In this document: one piece after another, positions 6,610-13,830 of the stretch
Layout of the letters: each line of letters starts with the position of its first letter
Position numbering within the stretch: the stretch's first letter is position 1
Source: a virus
Length of the DNA: 21,409 nt
Virus record (IMG/VR): IMGVR_UViG_3300025759_000840
Location: 1-21,409 of that record
Reading direction: 5' to 3' (one strand)
Made by a program: the position numbers and the translations under genes
The notes under the pieces: generated by a model
The model's database searches: none
The model's input: only the letters and a program-made list of their open reading frames with translations
What the model was told of the DNA's origin: nothing

Positions 6610-7551
6610 ATGGCACAACCAACTAATACGTTTGACACGTACGATTCAGTAGGGGAAAGAGAAGATCTTTCAGATGTTATCTATAGCATCTCTCCTACAG
6701 ATACGCCATTCTTAAGCTCAGCAGCAAAAACTCAAGCTACTGCAGTTTTACACGAATGGCAAACCGACTCACTAGCAGCAGCATCTACTTCAAATGCTGT
6801 AATTGAAGGTGATGAAGCAACTCTAGACGCATCAACTGCAACTAGCAGATTATCTAACTCTTGCCAAATCATGGACAAGACTGTGGTAATTACTGGTACT
6901 CAAGAAGCAGTAGATAAAGCAGGTAGAGCATCTGAAATCGCTTATCAAATTGCTAAAAGAGCTAAAGAGTTAAAAAGAGACATGGAAGCTACTTTGACTG
7001 GTAACCAAGCAGAAGTTGCTGGTAACAGTACAACAGCTAGAAAATTTGGATCTCTTGGTGCATGGGTTGCATCAAATGATGATCTAGGTGCTTCTGGTTC
7101 ATCAGGTGGAGCTGGTAACACAGCAAGAACTGATGGTACTCAAAGAGCCTTCACAGAAGCTCAATTAAAATCAGTTATCAAATCAGTATGGAATGCTGGT
7201 GGTGACCCTTCAATGGTTATGGTGGGCCCATTCAACAAACAAAAATTATCAGGCTTTACTGGTAATTCTACTAGATTTGATGCAGGTGCAGACGCTACAT
7301 TATACACTTCTGTAGACGTTTACGCTTCAGACTTCGGTCAGTTACAAGTAGTACCTAACAGATTCTCTAGAGATAGAGACGCTTATGTACTAGACATGAA
7401 CTACTGGGGTATTGCATTCTTAAGAGATTTCTCTATGCATGAACTTGCTAAAACAGGTGACACAGAGAAAAGACAGCTTTTAGTAGAAGCTACTCTTGAG
7501 TCAAGAAATGAAGCTGCATCTGGAATGGTTGCAGACTTAACTACTTCATAA
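6610..7551 (+). CDS. Major capsid protein, SU10-type (HK97 fold)
   Basis: This 313-aa protein would build the icosahedral shell. It begins MAQPTNTFDTYDSVGEREDL with SDVIYSISPTDTPFLSSA next, then HEWQTDSLAAASTSNAVIEG. These are the opening motifs I associate with major capsid proteins of the SU10 group (a family labelled DUF5309). Later parts include Gly/Ser-rich loops (about 155-175), MVMVGPFNKQKLSGF, and a C-terminal domain with YASDFGQLQVVPNRF and DRDAYVLDMNYWGIAFLR. The length fits the family. A good Shine-Dalgarno (AAAGGA at 6596-6601) lies 8 nt before the start. The codons differ from neighbours in using more C-ending forms, as expected for a very abundant protein. A strong hairpin follows the stop. 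Confidence 0.93.
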   Translation: MAQPTNTFDTYDSVGEREDLSDVIYSISPTDTPFLSSAAKTQATAVLHEWQTDSLAAASTSNAVIEGDEATLDASTATSRLSNSCQIMDKTVVITGTQEAVDKAGRASEIAYQIAKRAKELKRDMEATLTGNQAEVAGNSTTARKFGSLGAWVASNDDLGASGSSGGAGNTARTDGTQRAFTEAQLKSVIKSVWNAGGDPSMVMVGPFNKQKLSGFTGNSTRFDAGADATLYTSVDVYASDFGQLQVVPNRFSRDRDAYVLDMNYWGIAFLRDFSMHELAKTGDTEKRQLLVEATLESRNEAASGMVADLTTS

Positions 7552-7560
7552 TAATTATAA

Positions 7561-7600
7561 CTGTTTGGGGGAGTAACCTTTTAATCTGCTCCCCCAGCAG
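7561..7600 (+). terminator. GC-rich hairpin after the capsid gene
   Basis: TGGGGGAG at 7566-7573 pairs perfectly with CTCCCCCA at 7589-7596 around a 15-nt loop, and CTG 7561-7563 can pair with CAG 7598-7600. In such an AT-rich genome this stem stands out. No U-tract follows (the next bases are ATTCTAAACA), so it is either a weak/partial terminator or an RNA-stability element that protects the capsid message. It begins 10 nt after the capsid stop. Whether it stops transcription cannot be told from sequence alone. Confidence 0.5.
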
Positions 7601-7657
7601 ATTCTAAACAATTGAAGATCTGAGAGAGGGTTAGGATCGGAACAATTAAGGAACACA

Positions 7658-8005
7658 ATGAGAACATTAAACGACTATTTTATAACTTCAACTATCGCAG
7701 ACATCAGCACAGCATCTTCAACTTTTGTTGCAGTACCTGATGGTGGAAAAATTATTAAAATTCTTACAGCTTTACAAGGAGCTATTTCTGGAGCAAATGC
7801 AGGAATATCTTTTGAAATTGGTGGAACTGCAGTAACTGGTGGTGGCATAACTGTTGCACACTCTGGTTCAGCAGCAGGTGATGTAGACACAGCAGAACCT
7901 ACAGCAGCTAATAACGTAGAAGAAGGTGGAACTATCGAAATGATTACAGATGGTGCATCTACTGGTGCTAAAAAATTAGTAGTAACATTTGTTATTAGAA
8001 GATAA
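7658..8005 (+). CDS. Small structural protein, probable head decoration (115 aa)
   Basis: The 115-aa protein begins MRTLNDYFITSTIADISTAS and carries F-V-A-V-P-D-G-G-K-I-I-K-I, then Gly/Ala/Thr-rich segments and ends V-T-F-V-I-R-R. Composition and alternating pattern indicate an all-beta fold with no signal or membrane segment. Homologues with the MRTLNDYFI opening are frequent right behind the capsid gene in marine podoviruses, as I recall. A decoration or capsid-stabilising role is inferred from position. A 106-nt leader precedes it, ending in the Shine-Dalgarno AAGGAA 5-6 nt before ATG 7658. It is flanked by hairpins on both sides, suggesting separately tuned expression. Confidence 0.8.
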   Translation: MRTLNDYFITSTIADISTASSTFVAVPDGGKIIKILTALQGAISGANAGISFEIGGTAVTGGGITVAHSGSAAGDVDTAEPTAANNVEEGGTIEMITDGASTGAKKLVVTFVIRR

Positions 8006-8012
8006 TTAATTC

Positions 8013-8032
8013 TGGGGGTGGCAACATCCCCA
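8013..8032 (+). terminator. GC-rich hairpin with GCAA tetraloop
   Basis: TGGGGGTG (8013-8020), a GCAA loop (8021-8024) and CATCCCCA (8025-8032) form an eight-pair stem with one G-U wobble closed by a GNRA tetraloop, an unusually stable RNA fold. It starts 7 nt after the stop of the decoration-protein candidate. As with the hairpin after the capsid gene, no U-run follows (AACAAAAGGAG instead), and the next gene's Shine-Dalgarno begins within about 6 nt. It may be an RNA-processing or 3'-protection element rather than a true terminator. Confidence 0.5.
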
Positions 8033-8051
8033 AACAAAAGGAGAACAAAAT

Positions 8052-8327
8052 ATGTACGGGAGTAATTACGCAATGAGACCTCTAACTACACAAAAAGTTA
8101 CATCTTCTGGTTCGTCTGCACAATCTTCTGCATTTAGTGATAATATTGAATATATTAGAATTATACCAGATGCTGATTGTCATATAGAATTTGGAGTAAA
8201 TCCAACAGCAACAACATCTAAAATATTTTTAGAATCTAAAACTTCTGAATGTTTTAAAGTTTCGCCTGGCGAAAAAGTAGCTGTAATAGGATCAGTAAAT
8301 TTATACGTAACAGAACTATCAGAATAG
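8052..8327 (+). CDS. Small beta-rich structural protein (91 aa)
   Basis: It has a strong Shine-Dalgarno (AAAGGAGA) before ATG 8052. The 91-aa sequence begins MYGSNYAMRPLTTQKVTSSG and has I-E-Y-I-R-I-I-P-D-A-D-C-H-I-E-F-G-V-N-P-T-A-T-T-S, then F-K-V-S-P-G-E-K-V-A-V-I-G and L-Y-V-T-E-L-S-E. This looks like a compact beta-sandwich. The C-H-I-E-F-G-x-N-P-T-A-T-T-S and P-G-E-K-V-A-V-I-G motifs recur in small proteins of the head gene cluster of many podoviruses, from memory. Two cysteines are present. Likely a minor virion or decoration component; the exact role is unknown. Confidence 0.8.
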   Translation: MYGSNYAMRPLTTQKVTSSGSSAQSSAFSDNIEYIRIIPDADCHIEFGVNPTATTSKIFLESKTSECFKVSPGEKVAVIGSVNLYVTELSE

Positions 8328-8328
8328 T

Positions 8329-8670
8329 ATGGGAAAAGTCAGAGCTGTAGACTACGATAATGGAATAAAGACTAAGTATATCCAAGAATCAGATGGTAAA
8401 CTAACTATTAATAATGAACAAAATGTTAATGGTTTATTAGATAGAAATAAAAAGCTATATAATGATACTGATCAAGGATGGGTTTCTAAAGCAAAAGAAA
8501 TGAAACGAGTAGCTAGTGTTCCACCTCTTGTTCTACAGATCTGGGCTAAAGAATATAATGGAAGCAACAATTGGTTTGCTTTACCAAAAGACATACAAAG
8601 AAAAATAATGAAAACTAAGCTTAATAGTAATGAGTTTAGATATTTTAGAACAGCGTCAGGAAATTTATAA
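8329..8670 (+). CDS. Conserved virion-cluster protein (113 aa), unknown function
   Basis: It starts one base after the previous stop and overlaps the adaptor gene as TAATG at 8670. The 113-aa protein has a charged N-terminal region and a C-terminal domain with V-S-K-A-K-E-M-K-R-V-A-S-V-P-P-L-V-L-Q-I-W, followed by a set of basic helices and an N-E-F-R-Y-F-R-T-A-S-G-N-L end. Proteins ending N-x-F-R-x-F-R-T-x-x-G are common just before the head-tail adaptor in podoviruses, as I recall, but I know of no assigned function. The position suggests a head-completion or assembly factor. Confidence 0.8.
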   Translation: MGKVRAVDYDNGIKTKYIQESDGKLTINNEQNVNGLLDRNKKLYNDTDQGWVSKAKEMKRVASVPPLVLQIWAKEYNGSNNWFALPKDIQRKIMKTKLNSNEFRYFRTASGNL

Positions 8671-9332
8671 TGGCTATATCAACATATGCACAACTTAAAA
8701 CATCTATTGCAAACTGGTTAAATCGTAGTGATTTAACTTCAGAAATTAGTGATGATTTTATAAAACTATGTGAAGCAGACTTTAATGCTAAACTTAGAAT
8801 AAGACAAATGGAACAGCAAGATGATGTTACAATTGATGCTGAACAAGTAACAGTACCTACAGGATTTATAGCTGTTAGATCATTTTATATAGATTCAGGT
8901 GTAAAATATCCTTTAGAATATATAACACCAGCTAATATGTTTGAAATAAAAGGTGGTTCTAGAACTGGTAGACCTAGAGCTTACACAATAGAAAGCGATA
9001 ATGAAGTTGAAAAATTTAGATTTGCTCCTAGCCCTGATGTTTCTTATACTGGCAAGTTATCATATTACAAAGCTATATCAGAGCTTAGTGATACTAATAC
9101 ATCAAATTATATTTTAGCAAAACATCCAGCTATTTATTTATATGGTTCATTATATCATGCTGCTAATTTTCTTGGTGGTGTAGAACCAAATCAAGCACAA
9201 CAATGGTTAGCAATGTATGTGTCAGCTCTTGAAAGATGTGAGAACAATGACAAACAAGATACATATGGCAATGCACCAGTTGTTCAAAGAACAGACGTAC
9301 AAACAGACTTATCATTTTATAGGCAAAGATAA
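8670..9332 (+). CDS. Head-tail adaptor, SU10/T7 gp11-like
   Basis: The 220-aa protein begins MAISTYAQLKTSIANWLNRS DLTSEISDDFIKLCEADFNA (split here at residue 20), with an alpha-helical start, a beta-rich middle (VPTGFIAVRSFYID, PLEYITPANMFE) and a helical C-terminus (HPAIYLYGSLYHAANFLG, QQWLAMYVSALERCE). This arrangement matches the adaptor ring that docks under the portal in podoviruses of the SU10 and T7 kinds. It lies between the head genes and the nozzle, coupled to both by TAATG overlaps. Family assignment is by remembered motif; confidence in the role is high. Confidence 0.88.
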   Translation: MAISTYAQLKTSIANWLNRSDLTSEISDDFIKLCEADFNAKLRIRQMEQQDDVTIDAEQVTVPTGFIAVRSFYIDSGVKYPLEYITPANMFEIKGGSRTGRPRAYTIESDNEVEKFRFAPSPDVSYTGKLSYYKAISELSDTNTSNYILAKHPAIYLYGSLYHAANFLGGVEPNQAQQWLAMYVSALERCENNDKQDTYGNAPVVQRTDVQTDLSFYRQR

Positions 9333-10792
9333 TGCAGATACCTTTTGGAGAATGGCTACCTGATCAACCTGAACATTTGAATCCAGGAGCTAACGTAGCA
9401 ACTAATGTATATTATGCTCTTAATTCTTATAAGAGATTTCCTTCTTTGGTAGATTATTCTTCTAATAATATTACTAAAGATTCTAGAGGTGCAGGATCTT
9501 TTAGAGATAATGCAGGTAATGTATATAATTTTGTTGCAACTAACACAGATATTTATCAATTAGATGGTGGTACATTTACATCAAGAAAAGGATCTTTAAC
9601 AGGTGGAAATACAGATTTTTGGACATTTACACAATTTGGAAATTATATTATTGCTAGTAATGGAGTTGATGTTCCTCAGTATTATCTAATGGGTACTTCA
9701 ACTAACTTTGCAAATCTTAGTGCAATACAAACTGCAGGAACAACACCTAGCTTTAAAGTATCAGGAGTTATTCGAGACTTTTTAGTTACAGGTAACCAAA
9801 GCTCAAATCAAAATAGAATACAATGGTCAGGTATTAATGATATTACTACTTGGTCAGGTAAACAAGCAGACTTACAAGACCTTCCTGGATCAGGAGGAGA
9901 AATTACCCATATAACATCTGGAGAAATTTCATATGTCTTTAGACAAAACCAGATAATTCGTATGGACTATGTCGGAGGAGCTACAGTATTCCGACTATCA
10001 GTAATCTCACCTAATAGAGGTGCAGTATATGGCAGAACTGTAGCTCAAGATAATAGACGTGTATTTTTCTATGCAGATGATGGATTTTTTGAGCTTAATG
10101 GAGACAATGTAATATCTATTGGTGCAGAAAAAGTTAATAGATTTTTTGATTTAAATTTAAATAAAGCATTTACAGATAGAATTTGTGCAGCTGTAGATCC
10201 ATTTAATCAACTAGCATTATGGTTGTACCCTAGCGTAAATAATACTTCCAATACAACTGGAATTTGCGATAGAATTATAATCTATAATTATGCTACAAAA
10301 AAATGGTCTCTTGCAGAAGCTAACGCAAGTACAATTTTTAGCCAATTTGTAGGAGCTTATACTGTAGAATTAATGGATATTATTTCAGGAAACTTAGATC
10401 AAATTAATATTGCATTAGATACTGACTTTTGGAATGGTGGACAAAGATATTTAGGTGCAATTGATAGTAGTTACAAAGCAGCTATTTTTTCTGGAACAGA
10501 TAATGAAGGTGAAATAGAAACATCTGAAGTAGAATTATTTCCAGGTTTAAGAAGTAATGTTCAAAGTATTAGACCTATAGTAGATGCAGAAGCAACAGTT
10601 ACTATTAAAACTAGAGATAGATTAACTGATAATATAAATGAATCTTCTTCTGTTTCTATGAATGGAACAGGTATTAATCCAGTAAGACAATCTGGTAGAT
10701 ACGTAAAAATTAATGTTAAAACTCCGAGTGGAACTCCTTGGAGTCATGCACAAGGTATAGATCTTATTGCATCAAAAGCAGGATTAAGATGA
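9332..10792 (+). CDS. Tail nozzle / tubular tail protein
   Basis: The 486-aa protein begins MQIPFGEWLPDQPEHLNPGA and shows repeated beta-blade signatures: SFRDNAGNVYNFVATNTDIY, FTQFGNYIIASNG, GVIRDFLVTGNQ and RIQWSGINDITTWSG. Further on are Y-V-F-R-Q-N-Q-I-I-R-M-D-Y-V-G-G and V-F-F-Y-A-D-D-G-F-F-E-L-N-G. These are hallmarks, as I know them, of podovirus tail nozzle proteins (T7 gp12 or P22 gp10-like), built around a beta-propeller. It would hang from the adaptor ring and carry fibres. It is coupled to the adaptor by TAATG and to the 49-aa gene downstream by ATGA. Confidence 0.9.
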   Translation: MQIPFGEWLPDQPEHLNPGANVATNVYYALNSYKRFPSLVDYSSNNITKDSRGAGSFRDNAGNVYNFVATNTDIYQLDGGTFTSRKGSLTGGNTDFWTFTQFGNYIIASNGVDVPQYYLMGTSTNFANLSAIQTAGTTPSFKVSGVIRDFLVTGNQSSNQNRIQWSGINDITTWSGKQADLQDLPGSGGEITHITSGEISYVFRQNQIIRMDYVGGATVFRLSVISPNRGAVYGRTVAQDNRRVFFYADDGFFELNGDNVISIGAEKVNRFFDLNLNKAFTDRICAAVDPFNQLALWLYPSVNNTSNTTGICDRIIIYNYATKKWSLAEANASTIFSQFVGAYTVELMDIISGNLDQINIALDTDFWNGGQRYLGAIDSSYKAAIFSGTDNEGEIETSEVELFPGLRSNVQSIRPIVDAEATVTIKTRDRLTDNINESSSVSMNGTGINPVRQSGRYVKINVKTPSGTPWSHAQGIDLIASKAGLR

Positions 10793-10938
10793 CAGACAAA
10801 ACTGATATAGATAATGTTAGATATAGTTTTGAAACACAAGAATTTTTTCAAAGACAAATTGAAGAAGCAATTAACACTTTGATAAATGAAAAGAATAAAG
10901 AAAACCAAAAAGCATATGCTTGGTTTATAGGAGATTAA
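10789..10938 (+). CDS. 49-aa helical protein between nozzle and fibre
   Basis: I choose ATG 10789 (ATGA overlap with the nozzle stop) over the in-frame ATG at 10738, which would place 51 nt inside the nozzle gene with no conserved-looking residues. The 49-aa product MTDKTDIDNVRYSFETQEFF continues QRQIEEAINTLINEKNKENQ and ends KAYAWFIGD. It is a single long amphipathic helix with a W-F near the end, and could be a small tail or fibre-attachment factor or a chaperone. Unrecognised. The Shine-Dalgarno AGGAG for the next gene (10929-10933) lies inside its last codons. Confidence 0.7.
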   Translation: MTDKTDIDNVRYSFETQEFFQRQIEEAINTLINEKNKENQKAYAWFIGD

Positions 10939-10939
10939 A

Positions 10940-12721
10940 ATGGCAGGAATAAAAGATTATTCAACAACACAAGCTAGTAATACATCATTAAATAGTATCT
11001 CTGTTGCAGAAGGTATGTTACCTTCTAATATTAATAATGCTATTAGAGCATTGATGAAAAATACTAGAGAATGGTTTAATGATTCACAATGGGTAGAATA
11101 TGGAGATGGTGATGGAGCATACACAGCAGCATATGCTAGTGGTACGTCTTTTACTATTAATGGTGTAGATGTAACTGCTATTTATCATGCTGGAAGAAGA
11201 ATTAAATTAACTGCTTCTACTCCAGGAACTATCTATGGTACTATTGCTAGTACATCATTTTCTACAAACACAACAGTCAATGTAACATGGGATTCAGGCT
11301 CATTATCTAATGAAGCTATTTCTAATGTTTATATTGCTGCTTTATCTGCAACTAATAATTCAATACCTTCTGGTGTTATTTCAACTGCAACTCTTGCAGA
11401 TGGATCTGTAACTACTGTTAAATTAGCAGCTGATGCTGTAACAAATGCTAAAATTGCAGATGACAGCATAGACTCAGAACATTATGTTGATGGATCTATA
11501 GACACAGCTCATGTTGCAGACTCACAAATTACTACAGCAAAGATTGCTGATACAGCAATTACTACAGCAAAAATTACAGATGCAAATGTTACTACAGCTA
11601 AAATTGCAGCAGATGCAATTACTGGAGCTAAAATAGCTGATGATGCTATTAATAGTGAACACTATACAGATGGATCTATTGATACTGCACATATAGCTGA
11701 TGCTAATGTTACACTTGCTAAACTTGCTGCAAGCTCAGTAAACTCATCTAAAATTGTAGATGATTCTATTGTAAATGCAGATATTAATTCTAGTGCAGCA
11801 ATTGATGCAACTAAAATACATGATGGTACAATTTCTAATACAGAATTTGGTTATTTGAATGGTGTATCATCTGCAATACAAACTCAATTAGATGCTAAAC
11901 TTACAGCATCAAATAACTTATCAGATTTAGGAGCTGCATCAACAGCTAGAACTAATTTAGGTTTAGGAACTATTGCAACTCAAGATGCAAATAATGTTAC
12001 TATATCTGGTGGTAGTGTTACAGGTCTTGGAGCACCTTCAGGAACTTCTGATGCTGCAACTAAAAATTATGTAGACCAAGCTGTTGCTGGACTAAGAACT
12101 AGAATTGTAGCAGAATGTGCTACTACAGCTAATATAGATTTAACAGCAGATTTACAAAATGGTGATACTATTGATGGAGTAACTCTTGCTACTGGAGATA
12201 GAGTTTTAGTTAAAGATCAATCAACAGGATCACAAAATGGATTATATACAGTAGTAGCTAGTGGTACTGCAAGTAGAGATACTGAATACGATACTATTGC
12301 TGAGTTATCTGGTCAAATGGTTGTTATTAATCAAGGTACAACAAATGACAATAAAATCTTTTTATGTACTACAAATAATACAGCTACATTAGGATCTGAT
12401 ACAATAACATTTACAGTTATTACACCTGCTAATGTTGGAACAGTAACTTCAGTAGGAGTAGCTGATGCAGGTTCATCAGAATTTACAGTAGCAAACTCAC
12501 CAATTACTTCATCAGGAAATATTACATTAGCAGTTAATTCAATTGCTAATACTAAGATTACAGGATTAGGAACTTCATCTACATTAGATGTTGGAACTTC
12601 TGCAAATAATGTAGTACAATTAAATGGTTCTGCACAATTACCTGCTGTAGATGGTAGTCAATTAACAAATTTAAACGCAGCAACAAATGGATTTGCAATT
12701 GCAATGGCGATTGCTTTATAA
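10940..12721 (+). CDS. Main tail fibre with decapeptide repeats
   Basis: The 593-aa protein begins with a conserved phage-fibre head (MAGIKDYSTTQASNTSLNSI ... GMLPSNINNAIRALMKNTRE), likely the virion-attachment part. Residues 148-297 are 15 tandem ten-residue units of the type TTAKIADDAI, probably a trimeric fibrous shaft. Next come GYLNGVSSAIQTQLDAK and NLSDLGAASTARTNLGLG, fibre motifs I know from many phages, and a globular stretch with DAATKNYVDQAVAGLRTRIV, GDTIDGVTLATGDRVLVK, NGLYTVV and MVVINQGTT. The C-terminus (LDVGTSANNVVQLNGSAQLP) is another known fibre pattern. A Shine-Dalgarno AGGAG at 10929-10933 precedes the start. Confidence 0.88.
   Translation: MAGIKDYSTTQASNTSLNSISVAEGMLPSNINNAIRALMKNTREWFNDSQWVEYGDGDGAYTAAYASGTSFTINGVDVTAIYHAGRRIKLTASTPGTIYGTIASTSFSTNTTVNVTWDSGSLSNEAISNVYIAALSATNNSIPSGVISTATLADGSVTTVKLAADAVTNAKIADDSIDSEHYVDGSIDTAHVADSQITTAKIADTAITTAKITDANVTTAKIAADAITGAKIADDAINSEHYTDGSIDTAHIADANVTLAKLAASSVNSSKIVDDSIVNADINSSAAIDATKIHDGTISNTEFGYLNGVSSAIQTQLDAKLTASNNLSDLGAASTARTNLGLGTIATQDANNVTISGGSVTGLGAPSGTSDAATKNYVDQAVAGLRTRIVAECATTANIDLTADLQNGDTIDGVTLATGDRVLVKDQSTGSQNGLYTVVASGTASRDTEYDTIAELSGQMVVINQGTTNDNKIFLCTTNNTATLGSDTITFTVITPANVGTVTSVGVADAGSSEFTVANSPITSSGNITLAVNSIANTKITGLGTSSTLDVGTSANNVVQLNGSAQLPAVDGSQLTNLNAATNGFAIAMAIAL
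11381..11830 (+). repeat. 15 tandem 30-nt / 10-aa units in the fibre gene
   Basis: The protein reads in strict ten-residue periods from STATLADGSV through TTVKLAADAV, TNAKIADDSI, DSEHYVDGSI, DTAHVADSQI, TTAKIADTAI and so on to IDATKIHDGT. Positions 4-6 are typically K-I-A, K-L-A or H-Y/V-V/A, and position 10 is I or V. Units 3-5 and 9-11 resemble each other most closely (both contain xSEHYxDGSI then DTAHxAD), spaced exactly 180 nt, which suggests a six-unit block was duplicated. DNA identity between units is moderate, so the repeat is old or diversified at third positions. Confidence 0.85.
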
Positions 12722-12730
12722 GGAGAAAAC

Positions 12731-13057
12731 ATGGCACAAAACTTTAGAAGATACACAAGCAACGATGTAGGAACATCTGCAGCAACTTTATTTACTGCAG
12801 ACAGTTATGATACAGTAGTTGGTATATCAGTTTCAAATGTAACAACATCAGCTGTTGTAGCATCTGTATATATCAATGATGGTTCAAATGACATCTATCT
12901 TGTTAAAGATGCACCAATACCAACTGGTTCATCATTACAAGTATTAGATGGTGGAGCTAAATTTGTAGTTCAATCTGGTGATGCTTTAAAAGTAATATCA
13001 GACACAGCTTCATCTTTAGATGTTTGGGTATCAACAGTAGACGCAATCAGTTCATAG
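12731..13057 (+). CDS. Small beta-sandwich structural protein (108 aa)
   Basis: It has a strong Shine-Dalgarno (AAGGAGA) before ATG 12731. The 108-aa sequence begins MAQNFRRYTSNDVGTSAATL and is all-beta in pattern, with S-N-V-T-T-S-A-V-V-A-S-V-Y-I-N-D-G-S-N-D-I-Y-L-V and F-V-V-Q-S-G-D-A-L-K-V-I-S. It resembles the 112-aa protein encoded at 16940 in length, in the N-x-T-T-S-x-V ... D-S/D-G-S ... S-G-D-x-L-K/R order, and in ending just after a V-S-T/Y strand. Such proteins are frequent in marine phage tail clusters, from memory. Probably a virion protein of the tail or fibre region. Confidence 0.8.
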   Translation: MAQNFRRYTSNDVGTSAATLFTADSYDTVVGISVSNVTTSAVVASVYINDGSNDIYLVKDAPIPTGSSLQVLDGGAKFVVQSGDALKVISDTASSLDVWVSTVDAISS

Positions 13058-13068
13058 GAGAATAATCA

Positions 13069-13827
13069 ATGCCTTTTATTGGTAATCAACCAGCATTAAG
13101 TTACACAAGTTTTGCTAAGCAAGACTTCACTACAAGTGCGACTACATCTTACACATTGGATAATCCAGTTGCTAATGCAAATGAGTTAGCATTATTTATT
13201 AATTTTGTAAGACAAGAGCCTACAACTAGTTATTCTGCATCTGGCACAAGTTTAACACTAACAGAAGCTACATCTGTTGGAGATGATATGTACTGTGTGT
13301 ATTTAGGTAAAGCTGTTCAAACTGTAAATCCACCAAATGGTTCTGTTGGAACTGCACAATTAGCAAGTGGAGTTTTACCAACCAACACTCCATATTTTTA
13401 TGGCGAATTAGCTTCTAATCAAACTCTTACTAGAGATACAAATACTAAAATTACTGGTTTAACACAAAATGAATTAGATAGTGCTAGTGCATTTGATGGT
13501 ACAACTTTTACAGTACCAAGTGGTCAAGGTGGAAAATATTATTTAGAAGCTGTTGTTACTGGTAATTATGCTGATATTGGTAAAGATGGAGAAAAAACAG
13601 TATCGTATATTTATAAAAATGGTTCAGCAATTAAAACAGCAATACAAAGATTAGGTGATACTGGTCAAAATCAAAGAGCAGTTACTACAGTTGCATCTGG
13701 TCTTTTTAATTTATCTGCATCAGATACGATAGAACTTTACGCAAATTTTACAGATGCTAATGCAAGTGGAAGTGCAGTTGCTTCAGCTACAAATACAAGT
13801 TTAATGGGATATAAATTAATAGGATAA
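13069..13827 (+). CDS. Tail fibre / receptor-binding protein with C1q-like tip (252 aa)
   Basis: A Shine-Dalgarno (TAGGAGA) precedes ATG 13069. The N-terminal half (about 1-100; MPFIGNQPALSYTSFAKQDF, then the Y-T-L-D-N-P-V-A-N-A-N-E-L-A-L-F-I-N and Y-S-A-S-G-T-S-L-T-L-T-E-A stretch) is a beta-sandwich module that recurs in phage fibres. It ends with N-G-S-V-G-T-A-Q-L. The C-terminal half (FYGELASNQTLTRDTNTKIT onward, with F-D-G-T-T-F-T-V-P-S-G-Q-G-G-K-Y-Y-L-E-A) has the pattern of C1q/TNF-like tips, which trimerise and bind receptors. The domain call is by pattern, without a search. Confidence 0.82.
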   Translation: MPFIGNQPALSYTSFAKQDFTTSATTSYTLDNPVANANELALFINFVRQEPTTSYSASGTSLTLTEATSVGDDMYCVYLGKAVQTVNPPNGSVGTAQLASGVLPTNTPYFYGELASNQTLTRDTNTKITGLTQNELDSASAFDGTTFTVPSGQGGKYYLEAVVTGNYADIGKDGEKTVSYIYKNGSAIKTAIQRLGDTGQNQRAVTTVASGLFNLSASDTIELYANFTDANASGSAVASATNTSLMGYKLIG

Positions 13828-13830
13828 ATT

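Noticed and set aside
7601-7657. A possible promoter before the decoration gene (TTGAAG, then TAGGAT)
   Set aside because: The spacing of about 14 nt is too short for a sigma-70 promoter and the -10 box is poor; no phage promoter consensus can be made from one site.
7675-8073. 132-aa - strand frame opposite the decoration gene
   Set aside because: Shadow frame; it spans the hairpin and two + strand genes with good Shine-Dalgarno sequences.
9356-9559. 67-aa - strand frame in the nozzle gene
   Set aside because: Ile/Ser-rich translation typical of antisense to AT-rich coding DNA; the + frame has clear nozzle motifs.
10738-10789. ATG at 10738 as start of the 49-aa gene
   Set aside because: It would overlap the nozzle gene by 55 nt; ATG 10789 gives the usual ATGA overlap and a clean helical protein.
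11381-11830. 30-nt periodicity that might suggest a CRISPR-like or noncoding repeat
   Set aside because: Repeats are contiguous, in frame, diverged at third positions and encode a fibre shaft; no spacers are present.
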